Positions 1 to 8,495 of a stretch of 32,418 nt of DNA are shown piece after piece. Location of the stretch: positions 7,501 through 39,918 of the forward strand of contig CAJNDS010001036.1 in assembly GCA_905221605.1 (NCBI GenBank), in the 5' to 3' direction. The translations under genes and the position numbers were made by a program. Source of the DNA: Symbiodinium natans. Taxonomy: Eukaryota > Sar > Dinophyceae > Suessiales > Symbiodiniaceae. Under the pieces are notes generated by a model. It worked only from the letters and a program-made list of their open reading frames with translations, ran no database searches and was not told the DNA's origin. How positions within the stretch are numbered: the first letter of the stretch is position 1; each line of letters begins with the position of its first letter.

Positions 1-609
1 TCCGGGGTTTTCCGCCGGATTTGAGGGGTTAGAGCCTTGGTGTTTGCGAGGGTGTTAAGAGGTTCGGGGCTCCCGCGTTACGGGCCGGTCTCCGGGCTTT
101 GAGAGGTTTGATGGGGTTTAGGGTCTAGGGTTCAGGGTTTAGGGTTTAGGGTTTGGGCTTCAAGGTGAGCAGCTCATTTTGTCCAGATGGCCCACCTACA
201 TTTTTTGATGACAGCATCGGCTTTCCTAGGGCAGGGCAGGGCAGGGCAGGGCAGGGCAGGGCGTTGGGATGTTACAAACCCTTCAAAGCTTGAAGGGGAA
301 CCTCGTTCCTGTGACCCAGCGACGCTGCGCATCTCTGCCAGGTCTGCCTGATTCCGCAGGGGTGTGCCCTGCTCCAGTTGTGTTGTCGTTGTGTTGATGC
401 TTTGTTATTAGGGTTTAGGGTTAAGGGTTTACAGAGCTGGGAGACAAAGAAGGACAACGAGGATGCATCGCATGGAGCTACAGACTTTCTCTTACAGCTG
501 GTTCTGGCCATACGGGCTCAAGCACTGATGTGGCAGTCTTTGCAGGCTCAGCCAGTCGCAAGTCCAATCATGTACTGCGCCCGCAGCGCCGAGCCTGAAG
601 CTATGGAAC
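1..609. other. Upstream non-coding region of the rsmH-like gene
   Basis: No convincing coding sequence. It holds degenerate TTTAGGG-type units around 110-160 and 408-432, a short pentamer array (229-262) and otherwise unique sequence. Short open frames on both strands overlap each other and show no domain. A promoter cannot be pointed to; dinoflagellate genes usually lack a TATA box, so absence of one is not informative. Confidence 0.5.
229..262. repeat. GGGCA pentamer array
   Basis: About six and a half tandem copies of GGGCA, nearly perfect. It is the only pentamer array in the window and is unrelated to the TTTAGGG family. Confidence 0.9.
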
Positions 610-1408
610 ATGGACACTGAGTCACACATGTGCCAGCCTGAGCAACGCAAGTCATCCCTGGTCCTGTTGCGTGAGCCGCGACGACGATTGGGTGGCACCA
701 GTTCCAAACGTGCTCCGAGCAGGCCAAGGCGACCCAGCGCGGATGCAGCACCCAGAACGGACCATCGCGCAGAGACGAGCGATCACGGCAGTCACAGAGC
801 CAGAGCCGTAGCCACACCAGTTCCGCAGGAGAGCAGCCGCTCGGGACGAGGTCAAGCAGATGGGCCACTCCGAAGCGCCATTCCCAGCCCGATCCGCGTG
901 ACAGACGAGGAGGCTGTGTCTGTGCCTCCCGCAACGGTTCCCACAGAAGGCGGGCGGGATGCGAAGGTTCATCACGGCTCGACCTCTCTGGTGGACTTGA
1001 TCGACCGCGGCACCTACGGCATGGGCCCCTCTGGGCGCCGAGCCCCTTCCCGGGCGCCCTCCGCGCGGCGCTCCGACTCCCTCCCCCCCGACCGCGCTCC
1101 GAGGGGCGAGTCACCACGGCGGGGGGCCTGGGACCAGGGCACCCGCGCCAGCCTGAATCAGGCCGCCAGGGCAAGCCTGTCGAGCCGGCAGCTCCGTGCC
1201 AAGAGCGCCGTGGACGAAAGGAGGGGAAGGAAGAACGGAGGCGACGGAGAAGACGGAGAGGACCCTTGGGCCGCGTACTTCAACCCGGAGGTTCGGGCCT
1301 TGAAGGAGAAGGCGGCCACCGAGGCCACCCCCGTGTGGGGGAAGGTGCCCCTGAGACGCGACCGAAGTCAGAGGGCCAAAGTGGTCAGGGAGGCTTGGCA
1401 GCCCAGAG
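610..1408 (+). CDS. Candidate exon 1 of rsmH-like gene (Arg/Ser-rich N-terminal extension)
   Basis: An ATG-started open frame of 266 codons leads up to a GT donor at 1409 (AGAG|GTACCC). It is rich in Arg, Ser and Pro, so most of it is probably disordered. The last 50 residues are less biased, with DPWAAYFNPEVRALKEK. The methyltransferase frame downstream has no ATG before its first conserved motif. Joining 1408 to 1548 (CTGCAG|AGCTC) preserves the frame and gives ...WQPR-E-LTTGHIPVL. This is the reason to treat the frame as an upstream exon. If right, the protein has a long extension that could hold an organelle targeting signal, but I see no clear transit peptide. It could instead be a separate gene or a chance GC-rich open frame. 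Confidence 0.5.
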
Positions 1409-1547
1409 GTACCCTTTTCCCCTTTTTTTGGGTTCAAGGTTCCCTTTCAAAAAGTAGCCCAACCCAAAAAAGTTAGGGGAAAGAGGGTGCCCTTATCATA
1501 ATATGTCAGAATATGGTTGCTGGGGGCTAGCAAGGAGGCATCTGCAG
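1409..1547 (+). other. Proposed intron 1 of rsmH-like gene (GT-AG, 139 bp)
   Basis: GT at 1409 and AG at 1546-1547 with matching phase 1 on both sides. It contains a T-rich stretch near 1420 and stop codons in the upstream frame (1474-1476). No heptamer array, unlike most other introns proposed here. Confidence 0.5.
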
Positions 1548-2365
1548 AGCTCACCACCGGGCACATCCCGGTCCTCCGGGACGAGTCCATCAACTGCCTG
1601 CTGGGAGGCCCCGATGGGGTGGAGGGCCACTACGCCGACGGCACCTTCGGGCGCGGGGGGCACTCCACGGAGATCTTGCGCCGCCTGTCGGAGTCGGGCC
1701 GGCTCTGGGCATTCGACGTGGACCCGAACGCGGTGGCGGTGGGCAGGAAGCTCGAAGAGCTGGATGGCCGCTTCTCGATGATCCACCGGCCCTTTGCAGA
1801 CGTCCACGAGAGCCTCCCGGTTGGGCTGGAGTTGTCGGGGATGCTTCTCGACATCGGCTTCTCCTCACCGCAAGTTGACGATGGGGGCCGTGGCTGGAGC
1901 TGCTATCAGGATGGGCCCCTGGACCTGCGCATGAACTTCAAGGCAGGCATACCTGCCTGGAAGTGGCTGCAGACCGCCACGCCCGCGGAGCTTGCGTGGG
2001 TCGTCTATGAGAACGGCGAGGACGACGACCCGATCCTGTGCCAGCGGATCGCCGAGGCAGTGCTGGAGCGGCAGCGGCGCCTCGGCCCTTTCTCCTCCAC
2101 TTTGGAGCTCTCCACGTGCATCCAGGAGGTGAAAAAAGGCCTGGACGACCGCCGCCAGCACCCGGCCAAGCTGGCCTTCCAGGGCATCCGCAACTTCATC
2201 AACCAGGAGATGCAGCAGCTGGCGGATGCCATGGAGGCGCAGTTCCGGCGGCTGAAGTACGGGGGCCGTGCCATCGTGATCACCTTCAAGCCACGGGAGG
2301 AGCAGGTGTTGGAGAACTGGCTCAGGCACAACGAGGACGGTTGGGCGAGCCCGTTGGCATCGCAG
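1548..2365 (+). CDS. rsmH: 16S rRNA (cytosine-N4) methyltransferase RsmH/MraW, catalytic core exon
   Basis: RsmH-family enzymes use S-adenosylmethionine to methylate N4 of the cytosine equivalent to C1402 in small-subunit rRNA; in a eukaryote the target would be plastid or mitochondrial rRNA. Family motifs appear in order: GHIPVL, the SAM-binding loop DGTFGRGGHS (about 1637-1666), FDVDPNA, DIGFSSPQVDD, GPLDLRM, HPAKLAFQGIRNFINQE (about 2159-2210) and GGRAIVITFKPREEQVL, which stands for the usual SFHSLED region. The frame stays open to a stop at 2459-2461. The family C-terminal block is instead found further on (2646-2822), so the exon probably ends earlier. A GC donor at 2366 (TCGCAG|GCGTCT) is in phase 0 and fits exon 3. 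The exact 3' boundary is inferred; the identity is secure. Confidence 0.93.
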
Positions 2366-2645
2366 GCGTCTGGGCAGCGGGGGTTCATTCTTTCAAGGAT
2401 CACGGGGAAACCCCCACCCCCCCTCTGCGCACAAGGCTACAAACTTGCATGCGCCAGTTGATGATGAGTTTCAAAGCATTTGGGCGAGACATGGTTTTGT
2501 AAGTGTCAGCTGCACATGCACGTTGGAGGAAAAGAAGCCTGTACCACTTGGCCCCAAACCCAAATGAACCCGAACTTCCCGAACCCCCCTACACCCCAAG
2601 CGTCCCTAAGCCCTAAACCCTCAAGCCCGAAATCCTCAGAACCAG
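2366..2645 (+). other. Proposed intron 2 of rsmH-like gene (GC-AG, 280 bp)
   Basis: GC donor at 2366, AG at 2644-2645, phase 0 on both sides. The 3' half carries degenerate CCCTAAA-type units (about 2570-2640). An alternative donor with GTAAGT at 2499 exists but does not preserve the frame. Confidence 0.45.
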
Positions 2646-2822
2646 GTGTCGCCGGACCGCCTGGGCGAGCTCTTCCCCTTGCTCTCCAGTGTGCAGCCAT
2701 TTGCCGCACGGCGGCTCATGGCGCCCATCCGTCCTTCACCTGAGGAAGTGCGGCGCAACTCGCGTTCCCGATCTGCCATGGTTCACACCTTCATCAAGGA
2801 GCCTTGGGTGCTCAGTAGCAAG
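2646..2822 (+). CDS. rsmH: RsmH C-terminal exon (conserved NPRARSA-type block)
   Basis: The translation contains APIRPSPEEVRRNSRSRSA, which matches the family's C-terminal signature (Kpi.PseeE..NpRaRSAkLR). This block follows the Rossmann core in all RsmH proteins and is missing from the core exon, so it belongs to the same gene. The start follows AG at 2644-2645 in phase 0; the end is set at GT 2823 (AGCAAG|GTGTTT), also phase 0. Without splicing the frame would run nine codons further to a stop at 2850-2852, so a terminal exon with an unspliced tail remains possible. Confidence 0.8.
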
Positions 2823-3046
2823 GTGTTTTTCACACATTGGGGAAGATCCTAAGACCCTAAGACCCTGAAACTCTAAACCCCGGAGAACCTCAGACCGGAC
2901 CAAGACCCGAAGACCCCAAAACCTTTAAGACTTAAGACCCTATACCCGAAACCCAGAAAACCCTAAGACCCCAAACCCTAAACCCTAAACCCTAAACCCT
3001 AAAACCTAAACCCTAAACCCTAAGACCCCAAGCCCTAAACCCCCAG
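2823..3046 (+). repeat. Proposed intron 3 of rsmH-like gene, CCCTAAA-rich
   Basis: GT at 2823 and AG at 3045-3046. Nearly all of it is CCCTAAA and variants such as CCCTAAG, with near-perfect tandem units about 2970-3027. No TTTAGGG arm at its 5' side. Confidence 0.45.
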
Positions 3047-3106
3047 CGGCGCAAAGACCTGAGGAACCACGAAGGCCGCCATTTCAGGGGCTGGGCCCCT
3101 GCTTGA
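3047..3106 (+). CDS. Candidate terminal exon of rsmH-like gene
   Basis: After AG at 3045-3046, the phase-0 frame reads 19 basic residues beginning RRKDLRNHEG and then stops at 3104-3106. The phase agrees with a donor at 2823. Short, so the support is only frame compatibility and the acceptor. Another frame through the same island stays open to 3171, which is the main alternative. Confidence 0.35.
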   Translation, partial: RRKDLRNHEGRHFRGWAPA

Positions 3107-3183
3107 GGAGTTCTGGTGGCAGGCCAGGGGACTGGCTCTGTGCCCATGCCTGCATTTATGTCAGCTTCTAACCGTTCTTACGG

Positions 3184-3501
3184 TTTAGGCTTTCGGGTTT
3201 AGGGTTTAGGGCTTAGGGTTCAGGGTTTGGGATTTATTGTTTAGGGTTTTTGGGATGTCTAGGGTTTAGGGCTTAGGGCGTTCAGAGCTGGGGGGCTTAA
3301 GTGCTGACGGGGAGATCGAGGTGGGTGCGCGAGGCCTAAACCCAAAACCCAGACCCTAAACCCTAAACCCTAAACCCTAAACCCTAAACCCTAAACCCTA
3401 AACCCTAAACCCTAAACCCTAAACCCTAAACCCTAAACCCTAAACCCTAAACCCTAAACCCTGTGCCCTAAACCCTAAACCCTAAACCCCTAAATCCTAA
3501 G
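3184..3501. repeat. TTTAGGG arm (3184-3290) facing CCCTAAA arm (3348-3501)
   Basis: Degenerate TTTAGGG units are followed, after about 55 bp of unique sequence, by roughly 20 CCCTAAA units, many perfect. The arms are inverted relative to each other and could form a hairpin. Confidence 0.9.
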
Positions 3502-3628
3502 CTGTCCGAAGGTACCCACTGCCGAGGTGTGAACGCCGCACACAGCGAGGCGTGCCAGAAGTGTCGGCGGGCGAGACCTGCTTGGCAAGCTCCCGTTGCT
3601 CGAAAGAAGCTGTGATGTGGAGGGTAGT
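3502..3628 (+). other. Exon-like island between repeat arms, product unknown
   Basis: A 125-bp GC-rich unique island with a CCCTAAA arm before it and a TTTAGGG arm after it. Two forward frames are open over most of it. It ends with GAAAGAAGCTGTGATGTG, which recurs with one change at 7972-7989. It could be an upstream exon of the MGMT gene, but no frame joins cleanly to the exon at 4337. Confidence 0.25.
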
Positions 3629-3629
3629 T

Positions 3630-4334
3630 AGGGTTTAGGGTTTAGGGTTTGGGGTTTTTAGGGTTTTGGGGTTTCGGGTTTTGGGGTTTAGGGCTTTGGG
3701 GTTTGGGGTTTGGGGTTTAGGGTTCAGAGTTTAGGGTTTCGGGTTGAGGGCTTAGGGGTTCCTTAAGGGCTTCCAGGCCTTCTGCTGTTATCACCTTTAG
3801 GGCATGCGGGGGGGGGGGGGGCTCCCGCAGCTTCGAACCTCGAACGCTCCTACCTTCAACCCCCTGAGCCCGAAACCCCGAACCCAAGCCCTGAGTTTAG
3901 GGTTTAGGGTTTAGGGTTTAGGGGTAGCTACATGGTCCCTTAAAGTTGGCCCTGAAAAAAGAGCCCCGTACATGCCTCTAAAATGCTCTCGAGAAGCTAA
4001 GGGCTTAGAGAAACCCAAGCCTTTTGTATCAACCGCGAGTCTGGCGCACCTCGATAGCTTGAGGTGTATAGGCGGGTGTCGAGAGGGCTGAGCATATGTC
4101 TTGTAGCCTGTAGGGATTGCAGGGCGCGTAGGGCTTCTAGGGTGTCAAAGGTCTTGGGCTTAGGCATAGGAAACCCTAAACCCTAAACCCTAAACCCTAA
4201 ACCCTAAACCCTAAACCCTAAACCCTAACCCTAAACCCTAAACCCTAAACCCTAAACCCTAAACCCTAAACCCTAAACCCTAAACCCTAAACCCCAAACC
4301 CCAAACCCTAAACCCTAAACCCTAAACCCCCGCC
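3630..4334. repeat. TTTAGGG arm (3630-3760, 3895-3925) facing CCCTAAA arm (4173-4330)
   Basis: The TTTAGGG side includes TTTGGGG and TTTCGGG variants and a run of 14 G at 3808-3821. The CCCTAAA side has about 20 units, mostly perfect. The spacer (3945-4170) is unique sequence with no credible coding frame. The arrangement matches the introns proven by frame in the next gene. Confidence 0.85.
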
Positions 4335-4336
4335 AG

Positions 4337-4406
4337 GTCCGTCAGCAGCTACGTGGAGGTCTCCCGGGCTTTGGGCTCAGGATGGAGCCCGCGATCCGTG
4401 GGGCAG
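4337..4406 (+). CDS. O6-alkylguanine-DNA alkyltransferase (MGMT/Ogt), exon A
   Basis: MGMT-family proteins repair O6-alkylguanine by moving the alkyl group to their own active-site cysteine. This exon gives SSYVEVSRALG...SPRSVGQ, which matches the family block tSYgevAralG.p.aaRaVGqA, the DNA-binding helix-turn-helix region just before the active site. It starts after AG at 4335-4336 with one base completing the previous codon, and ends at a GC donor (CAG|GCTGGG) in phase 0. The exon upstream, which should hold the F..VW..L block, was not found with confidence. Together with the three exons below it forms a nearly complete catalytic domain. Confidence 0.8.
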
Positions 4407-5113
4407 GCTGGGGCCCAATTCAGCCATAGAAAGGGGGGTTTAGGGTTTAGGGTTTAGGGTTTAGGGGTCCTATTCGGCCACATAAAGGAGTTTGGGGCTT
4501 AGGGTTTCTGAGTTGAGAATAGGGGATTTAGGGTTTAGGGTTTAGGGGGCGTAGGGGGTGTGTGGGTGTACGGGGGTGTAAGGGGGTTGTATGGGGATGG
4601 GGCTTGCGGGTTTAGGGTTGGGTGTGTGGGTTTGGGAGCATTTGTTTTGCCCCGATCTTTTCAGCAGTTGTTTTTGGAAGGGGGAGTTCGTTTGGGTCTC
4701 CCTAAACCCTAAACCCCCAACCCTATATCAACCCTGCGCTTCGGGTTTTTCTTTCCTCTCGGGCTCCAGGGCTAACGGCCCTCAACCCCAAACCCGAAAG
4801 CCCAGTAACCCTCGAAGCCCCAAGCCCTGAACCCTAGAAGTCTGAACCCTGACCCCAAAAGTAATCCCTAAACCCTAAACCCGAGTTGTTCTGCACCCTA
4901 AACTACTAAACCCTATAGGACCTTAAGCCCCATTTGCACCAGTTGCCTTAAACCCTCAACCCCAAACCCTAAACCCTCGGCCCCGAGCCCTAAACCCTAA
5001 ACCCTAAACCCTAAACCCTAAACCCTAAACCCTAAACCCTAGACGCTAGACCCTGAACCCTAAACCCTAAACCCTAAGCCCTAAACTTTTGTTCTCTCGG
5101 AGCGGCTGGGGAG
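4407..5113 (+). repeat. MGMT intron 1 (GC-AG, 707 bp) with inverted heptamer arms
   Basis: TTTAGGG units lie near the donor (4436-4466, 4528-4550) and a CCCTAAA block near the acceptor (4969-5088). A low-complexity open frame at 4591-4830 has no domain and is treated as intronic. The boundaries are fixed by the protein alignment on both sides (VGQ joined to ALKRNP). Confidence 0.8.
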
Positions 5114-5168
5114 GCCCTGAAGCGGAATCCCTACGCCCCGGCGGTTCCGTGCCACCGCATCGTGAGAG
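5114..5168 (+). CDS. MGMT/Ogt exon B, active-site PCHR
   Basis: This 55-nt exon encodes ALKRNPYAPAVPCHRIVR. The family signature is P-C-H-R flanked by hydrophobic residues; the acceptor cysteine is the codon at 5150-5152. It follows AG at 5112-5113 and ends before GT at 5169 (GAGAG|GTGCCA), phase 0 to phase 1. Read with exons A and C it matches the family without a gap. The sequence around NP....VPCHR is the diagnostic part of the whole gene. Confidence 0.9.
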
Positions 5169-5917
5169 GTGCCAGCGCCCTTGTGGGGTTCGGGAGTTTC
5201 GGGTTTGGGAGTTTAGGGTTCAGGGTTTAGGGTTTGGGAGTTTAGGGTTTGGGAGTTTAGGGTTTAGGGTCTAGGGTCTAGGGGTTTAGGTTTCGATTTT
5301 CAAGGGAGTAAAGACCTGCGCACCCCAGGGTTGTTCCCCCTTGTCTTGCAACCTTAAGGGTCCAAGGAAAAAAGCGTAGAGACTTACTTGGGTGTAGCGG
5401 GTAGGATTTGGGGGATTTGCGGGTTGAGGGTTTGGTGTGGGTGTAGAGGGTTCAAGGTTTGGGAGGCAATTTCATCTTGAGAAGTTGGTTCTGTGATCAT
5501 TTAGATGTTCGTTATGAAGGAATAGGAACAGGGGCCCTCAGCCCCAAACATGTGCAGCTGCCCGGACATCTTTCTTGGTAGATGTCTTCTTGCACATATC
5601 GGATCTTGGTATTCTTCACTTCCTGAACCCCCGAAACCCTCTAAACACCCTAAACCCCTAAACCCCTAAACCCCTAAACCCCTAAGCCCCTAAACCCCTA
5701 AACCCCTAAACCCCTAGAACCCCTAAACCCCTAAACCCCTAAACCCCTAAACCCCTAAACCCCTAAACCCCTACACCCCTAAACCCCTAAACCCCTAAAC
5801 CCCTAAGCCCCTAAACCCCTAGAACCCCTAAACCCTAAACCCTAAACCCTAAACCCTAAACCCTAAACCCTAAACCCTAAACCCTAAACCCTAAACCCTC
5901 AAGCCCTCTCTGCTCAG
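5169..5917 (+). repeat. MGMT intron 2 (GT-AG, 749 bp) with inverted arms, octamer variant
   Basis: TTTAGGG units (5198-5290) follow the donor. Before the acceptor lies an octamer block of CCCCTAAA (about 5648-5828, over 20 units) that switches to perfect heptamers CCCTAAA (about 5829-5899). The middle (5290-5640) is unique and non-coding. Confidence 0.85.
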
Positions 5918-5987
5918 CTGATCGCTCGCTGGGTGGCTACTTTGGAGCCACCGCCTTGGAAGACGCCCAAGTCCAGACCAAGGCATG
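5918..5987 (+). CDS. MGMT/Ogt exon C
   Basis: Encodes DRSLGGYFGATALEDAQVQTK, the family's sdGslGGy.Ga......K block that follows the active site. It starts after CTCAG at 5913-5917; the two first bases complete the codon left by exon B (giving HRIVRADRSLGG). It ends in phase 2 before GT at 5988 (GCATG|GTCCAT). A GC donor at 5983 is an alternative but breaks the frame to exon D. Confidence 0.85.
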
Positions 5988-6529
5988 GTCCATGGTCCCC
6001 AGGGCGCCCCCCAAAACCCATTAGGGTTTAGGGTTTAGGGTTTAGGGTTTAGGGTTTAGGGTTTAGGGTTTAGGGTTTAGGGTTTAGGGTTTAGGGTGTA
6101 GGGCTGTAAGGGTTTAGGGTTTAGGGTTTAGAGGCATAAACGGGTCTTAGTTAAGGAATATACCCGGCCTAGGGTTTAGGATTTCAGGGTTTTAGGATGT
6201 CAGGGTTTAGGGCTTTAGGATTTTCAGGGTTTAGGGGTTTCGGATTTCTGGGTTTAGGGTTTGTGGGGATTTCTGGGTTTAGGGCTTAGGATTGCTGGGT
6301 TTAGGGTTTAGGGTTTAGGGTGTAGGGTTTAGGATATCTGGGCTTTGGGGTTCGCATTTCAGGGTTTAGGGCTTTGGGTTCTTAGGACTTAGGGTATGGA
6401 TCCTGCTATTTGGGGTCTATGTTAGGGGTCCCTGACTTTCGTAAACCCCCCACCTACATGTACATGTATGTAGAGCCACATATACATGTATACGATGGTG
6501 TTTACTTGTCCACCATCCTTTTTACACAG
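5988..6529 (+). repeat. MGMT intron 3 (GT-AG, 542 bp), TTTAGGG-rich
   Basis: Perfect TTTAGGG units (about 6023-6100) are followed by degenerate forms to 6400. No CCCTAAA arm; the acceptor has an ordinary T/C-rich tract (CCATCCTTTTTACACAG). A short palindromic ACATGTA-rich stretch lies at 6454-6493. Confidence 0.75.
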
Positions 6530-6704
6530 CCGACTCTTCTACGAGGTGCATCTGCTTGAGGAGGAAGGCGTGCGAGACTTAGACACAAAGCCTGCAGAGG
6601 AGCCCGAAGCCCTGGACCAGCCCCAAACCCCAAACCCCAAATCTCAAACCCCAAATTCTGAACCCCAAACCCGAAACCCCAAACCCCTAAACCCAAACCC
6701 CTAA
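6530..6704 (+). CDS. MGMT/Ogt exon D, C-terminal
   Basis: Encodes RLFYEVHLLEEEGVRDLDTK, the last helix of the family (K..LL..EGV). The single first base completes the codon from exon C. After about residue 35 the frame runs into heptamer-like repeat and reads Asn/Pro/Lys-rich text to a TAA at 6702-6704. Either the protein really ends in repeat-derived residues or an unseen donor lies before 6620. Confidence 0.7.
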
Positions 6705-6814
6705 ACCCCAAACCCTAGACCCCCAAGCCCTTAGCCTTCAGCCCCAAACCTTACAACCTTTCGGGGTGGCGCCGAGGCATCGCAGTCGACCGTTTACACA
6801 TTCTGAAATATAAA

Positions 6815-6985
6815 CTTGTATGTTTAGGGTTTAGGGTTTAGGGTTTTAGGGTTTTAGGGTTTAACCTATTTTGATATTATTTAATTTATTATATATAAGC
6901 TTCGTTACTATTTTTATTGTTAAAATATTCTACTGGGTTCCTAAACCCTAGGCCCTTAAACCCTAAATCCCAAACTCCAAGCCCT
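6815..6985. other. Short TTTAGGG block and AT-rich island
   Basis: After six or so TTTAGGG units (6821-6865), 6866-6940 is strongly AT-rich (TTATTTAATTTATTATATAT), unlike the GC-rich surroundings. No frame. Could be an organelle-derived fragment or an old intron core. Confidence 0.5.
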
Positions 6986-7008
6986 AACCGATACTGAGAA
7001 TTCGATAG

Positions 7009-7085
7009 GTGTTTCGCCGAGGTTCTGTTGGAGCGCAGGAGTGAGACTCTCGTCGTGAAACCCGAATCTGGGCTGCACTTTGGGG
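7009..7085 (+). CDS. Exon-like island, unknown product
   Basis: After AG at 7007-7008 the frame reads CFAEVLLERRSETLVVKPES and on to GLHFG, with a possible GT donor at 7086. The residue composition is protein-like and other frames are worse. Followed directly by a TTTAGGG arm. Family not recognised. Confidence 0.4.
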
Positions 7086-7410
7086 GTTTGGGGTTGAGGG
7101 TGGGTTAAGGGTTTAGGGTTTAGGGTTTAGGGTTTAGGGTTTAGGGTTTAGGGGTTTCGGGTTTAGGGTTTAGGGCTTGGGGTTTCGGGTTTGGGGTTTG
7201 GGGTTGAGGGTTTAGGCTTAGGGTCCTGAGCTTGGAGTCCTTAAACCCCAAAAACTTCCTCGATCCGGGACTCAAGAAAATCCCAACCTAGACCCCGAAC
7301 CCTAACCCTTAACCCTAAACCCTAAACCCTAAACCCTAAACCCTGGACCCTCAACCCTCAACCCTAAACCCCAAACCCTAAACCCTAAACCCTAAACCCT
7401 AAACCCTCAG
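7086..7410. repeat. Proposed intron: TTTAGGG arm (7104-7225) and CCCTAAA arm (7298-7408)
   Basis: Same inverted arrangement as the MGMT introns. GT at the left edge and CCCTCAG at the right edge. Both arms include perfect and variant units. Confidence 0.6.
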
Positions 7411-7478
7411 GAGTGCTTCTGGCACTTCCCGGCGGCCATCGACTTGGAGGCGCGGTGTGGTCACCCTCCGAGCTCAGG
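7411..7478 (+). CDS. Exon-like island, unknown product
   Basis: Starts after CCCTCAG, reads ECFWHFPAAIDLEARCGHPP, and has a good donor GTGAGG at 7479. The same frame stops at 7480-7482, as expected just inside an intron. Family not recognised; may belong with 7009-7085. Confidence 0.4.
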
Positions 7479-7891
7479 GTGAGGACTCCCGTCCCTGTGA
7501 GGGTTTAGGGTTTAGGGTTTAGGGTTTAGGGTTTAGGGTTTGAGGGTTTGAGGGTTTGAGGGTCTAGGGCTCCGTAAACCCTAACCCTATCCCTAACCCC
7601 CTGAACCCTAAGCCCTAAGCCCAAAACCCCTAAGTCCTAAACCCTAATTGGGTTCAGGGCCACCCTGAGCCCTGAAAGATGAAAGTGTTCAGGGCGCCTT
7701 GTCGAAAGCCTGAGGCCCTAAACCCTAAACCCTAAACCCTAAACCCTAAACCCTAAACCCTAAACCCTAAACCCTAAACCCTAAACCCTAAACCCTAAAC
7801 CCTAAACCCTAAACCCTAAACCCTAAACCCTAAACCCTAAACCCTAAACCCTAAACCCCTAAACCCCAAAGCCCAAACCCCTCCCTTTAAG
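7479..7891. repeat. Proposed intron: TTTAGGG arm (7500-7568) and CCCTAAA arm (7714-7868)
   Basis: Inverted arms separated by about 145 bp. The CCCTAAA arm has about 20 units, nearly all perfect. Confidence 0.6.
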
Positions 7892-7991
7892 TACCCCATG
7901 ATGTTCTTGCGTGTTGAGGCGGTCGCGCTGCCACCCGCCGGTGTCCCTGAAGCCAAGGCTCGGCCTCCGCTGAAAGATGCTGTGATGTGCG
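7892..7991 (+). CDS. Exon-like island, unknown product
   Basis: Begins after TTTAAG and reads YPMMFLRVEAVALPPAGVPE followed by AKARPPLKDAVMC, then meets GT inside the first TTTAGGG-type unit at 7992. Protein-like composition with no stop. The 3' end repeats the 18-nt string seen at the end of the island at 3502-3628. Confidence 0.4.
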
Positions 7992-8397
7992 GTTTAGGGT
8001 TTAGGGTTTAGGGTTTAGGGTTTGGGGTTTAGGGTTTAGGGTTTATGGGATGCGCTCTGCTTGAGTTTCGGGGTACTATACTTTGATACGTTTGTTTGGG
8101 TCTGGATTCCTACTGTAGCTACTTACAGCTAAAAAGCAAAGGTTTGTTTTTTCGAGGGTCTACTCCAAAGTAGGGTATAACCCCAAATTCTAAGCCTACT
8201 TTTCAAACCTACCTAGAAGACTTGGAAGTCTTATAAGTGCTCAGAAACCCTAAACCCTAAACCCTAAACCCTAAACCCTAAACCCTAAACCCTAAACCCT
8301 AAACCCTAAACCCTAAACCCTAAACCCTAAACCCTACCCCCTAAACCCTAAACCCTAAACCCTAAACCCTAAACCCAGTGGATGCCGTGCAGGTCAG
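7992..8397. repeat. Proposed intron: TTTAGGG arm (7991-8044), unique core, CCCTAAA arm (8246-8376)
   Basis: The unique core (8045-8245) is AT-richer, with no coding frame, and holds short inverted repeats. The right arm has one break (CCCTACCCCCTAAA). The acceptor is GCCGTGCAG at 8389-8397. Confidence 0.55.
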
Positions 8398-8495
8398 CCT
8401 CTACCCCGCAAAGCGGCGGCGGCAGGGCCAGGGACCGAGAGGAGCTTTGGCGGGGGCCGGGGGGCGGGAGGGTTGAGGATCCAGGATGCAGGGCT
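8398..8495 (+). other. Exon-like island, two open forward frames
   Basis: GC-rich, preceded by a CCCTAAA arm and GTGCAG and followed by a TTTAGGG arm. One frame reads VSLYPAKRRRQGQGPRG and stops at 8479-8481; the next is open throughout. I cannot choose between them, so no product is claimed. Confidence 0.25.

Noticed and set aside
548-1174. Long minus-strand open frame opposite candidate exon 1
   Set aside because: It mirrors the GC-rich Arg/Ser frame on the plus strand, has no motif, and the plus frame joins the methyltransferase in phase.
2038-2502. Alternative frame through the methyltransferase C-terminus
   Set aside because: It is a GC-rich shadow; conserved RsmH motifs are in the other frame to about 2311 and the C-terminal block is in 2646-2822.
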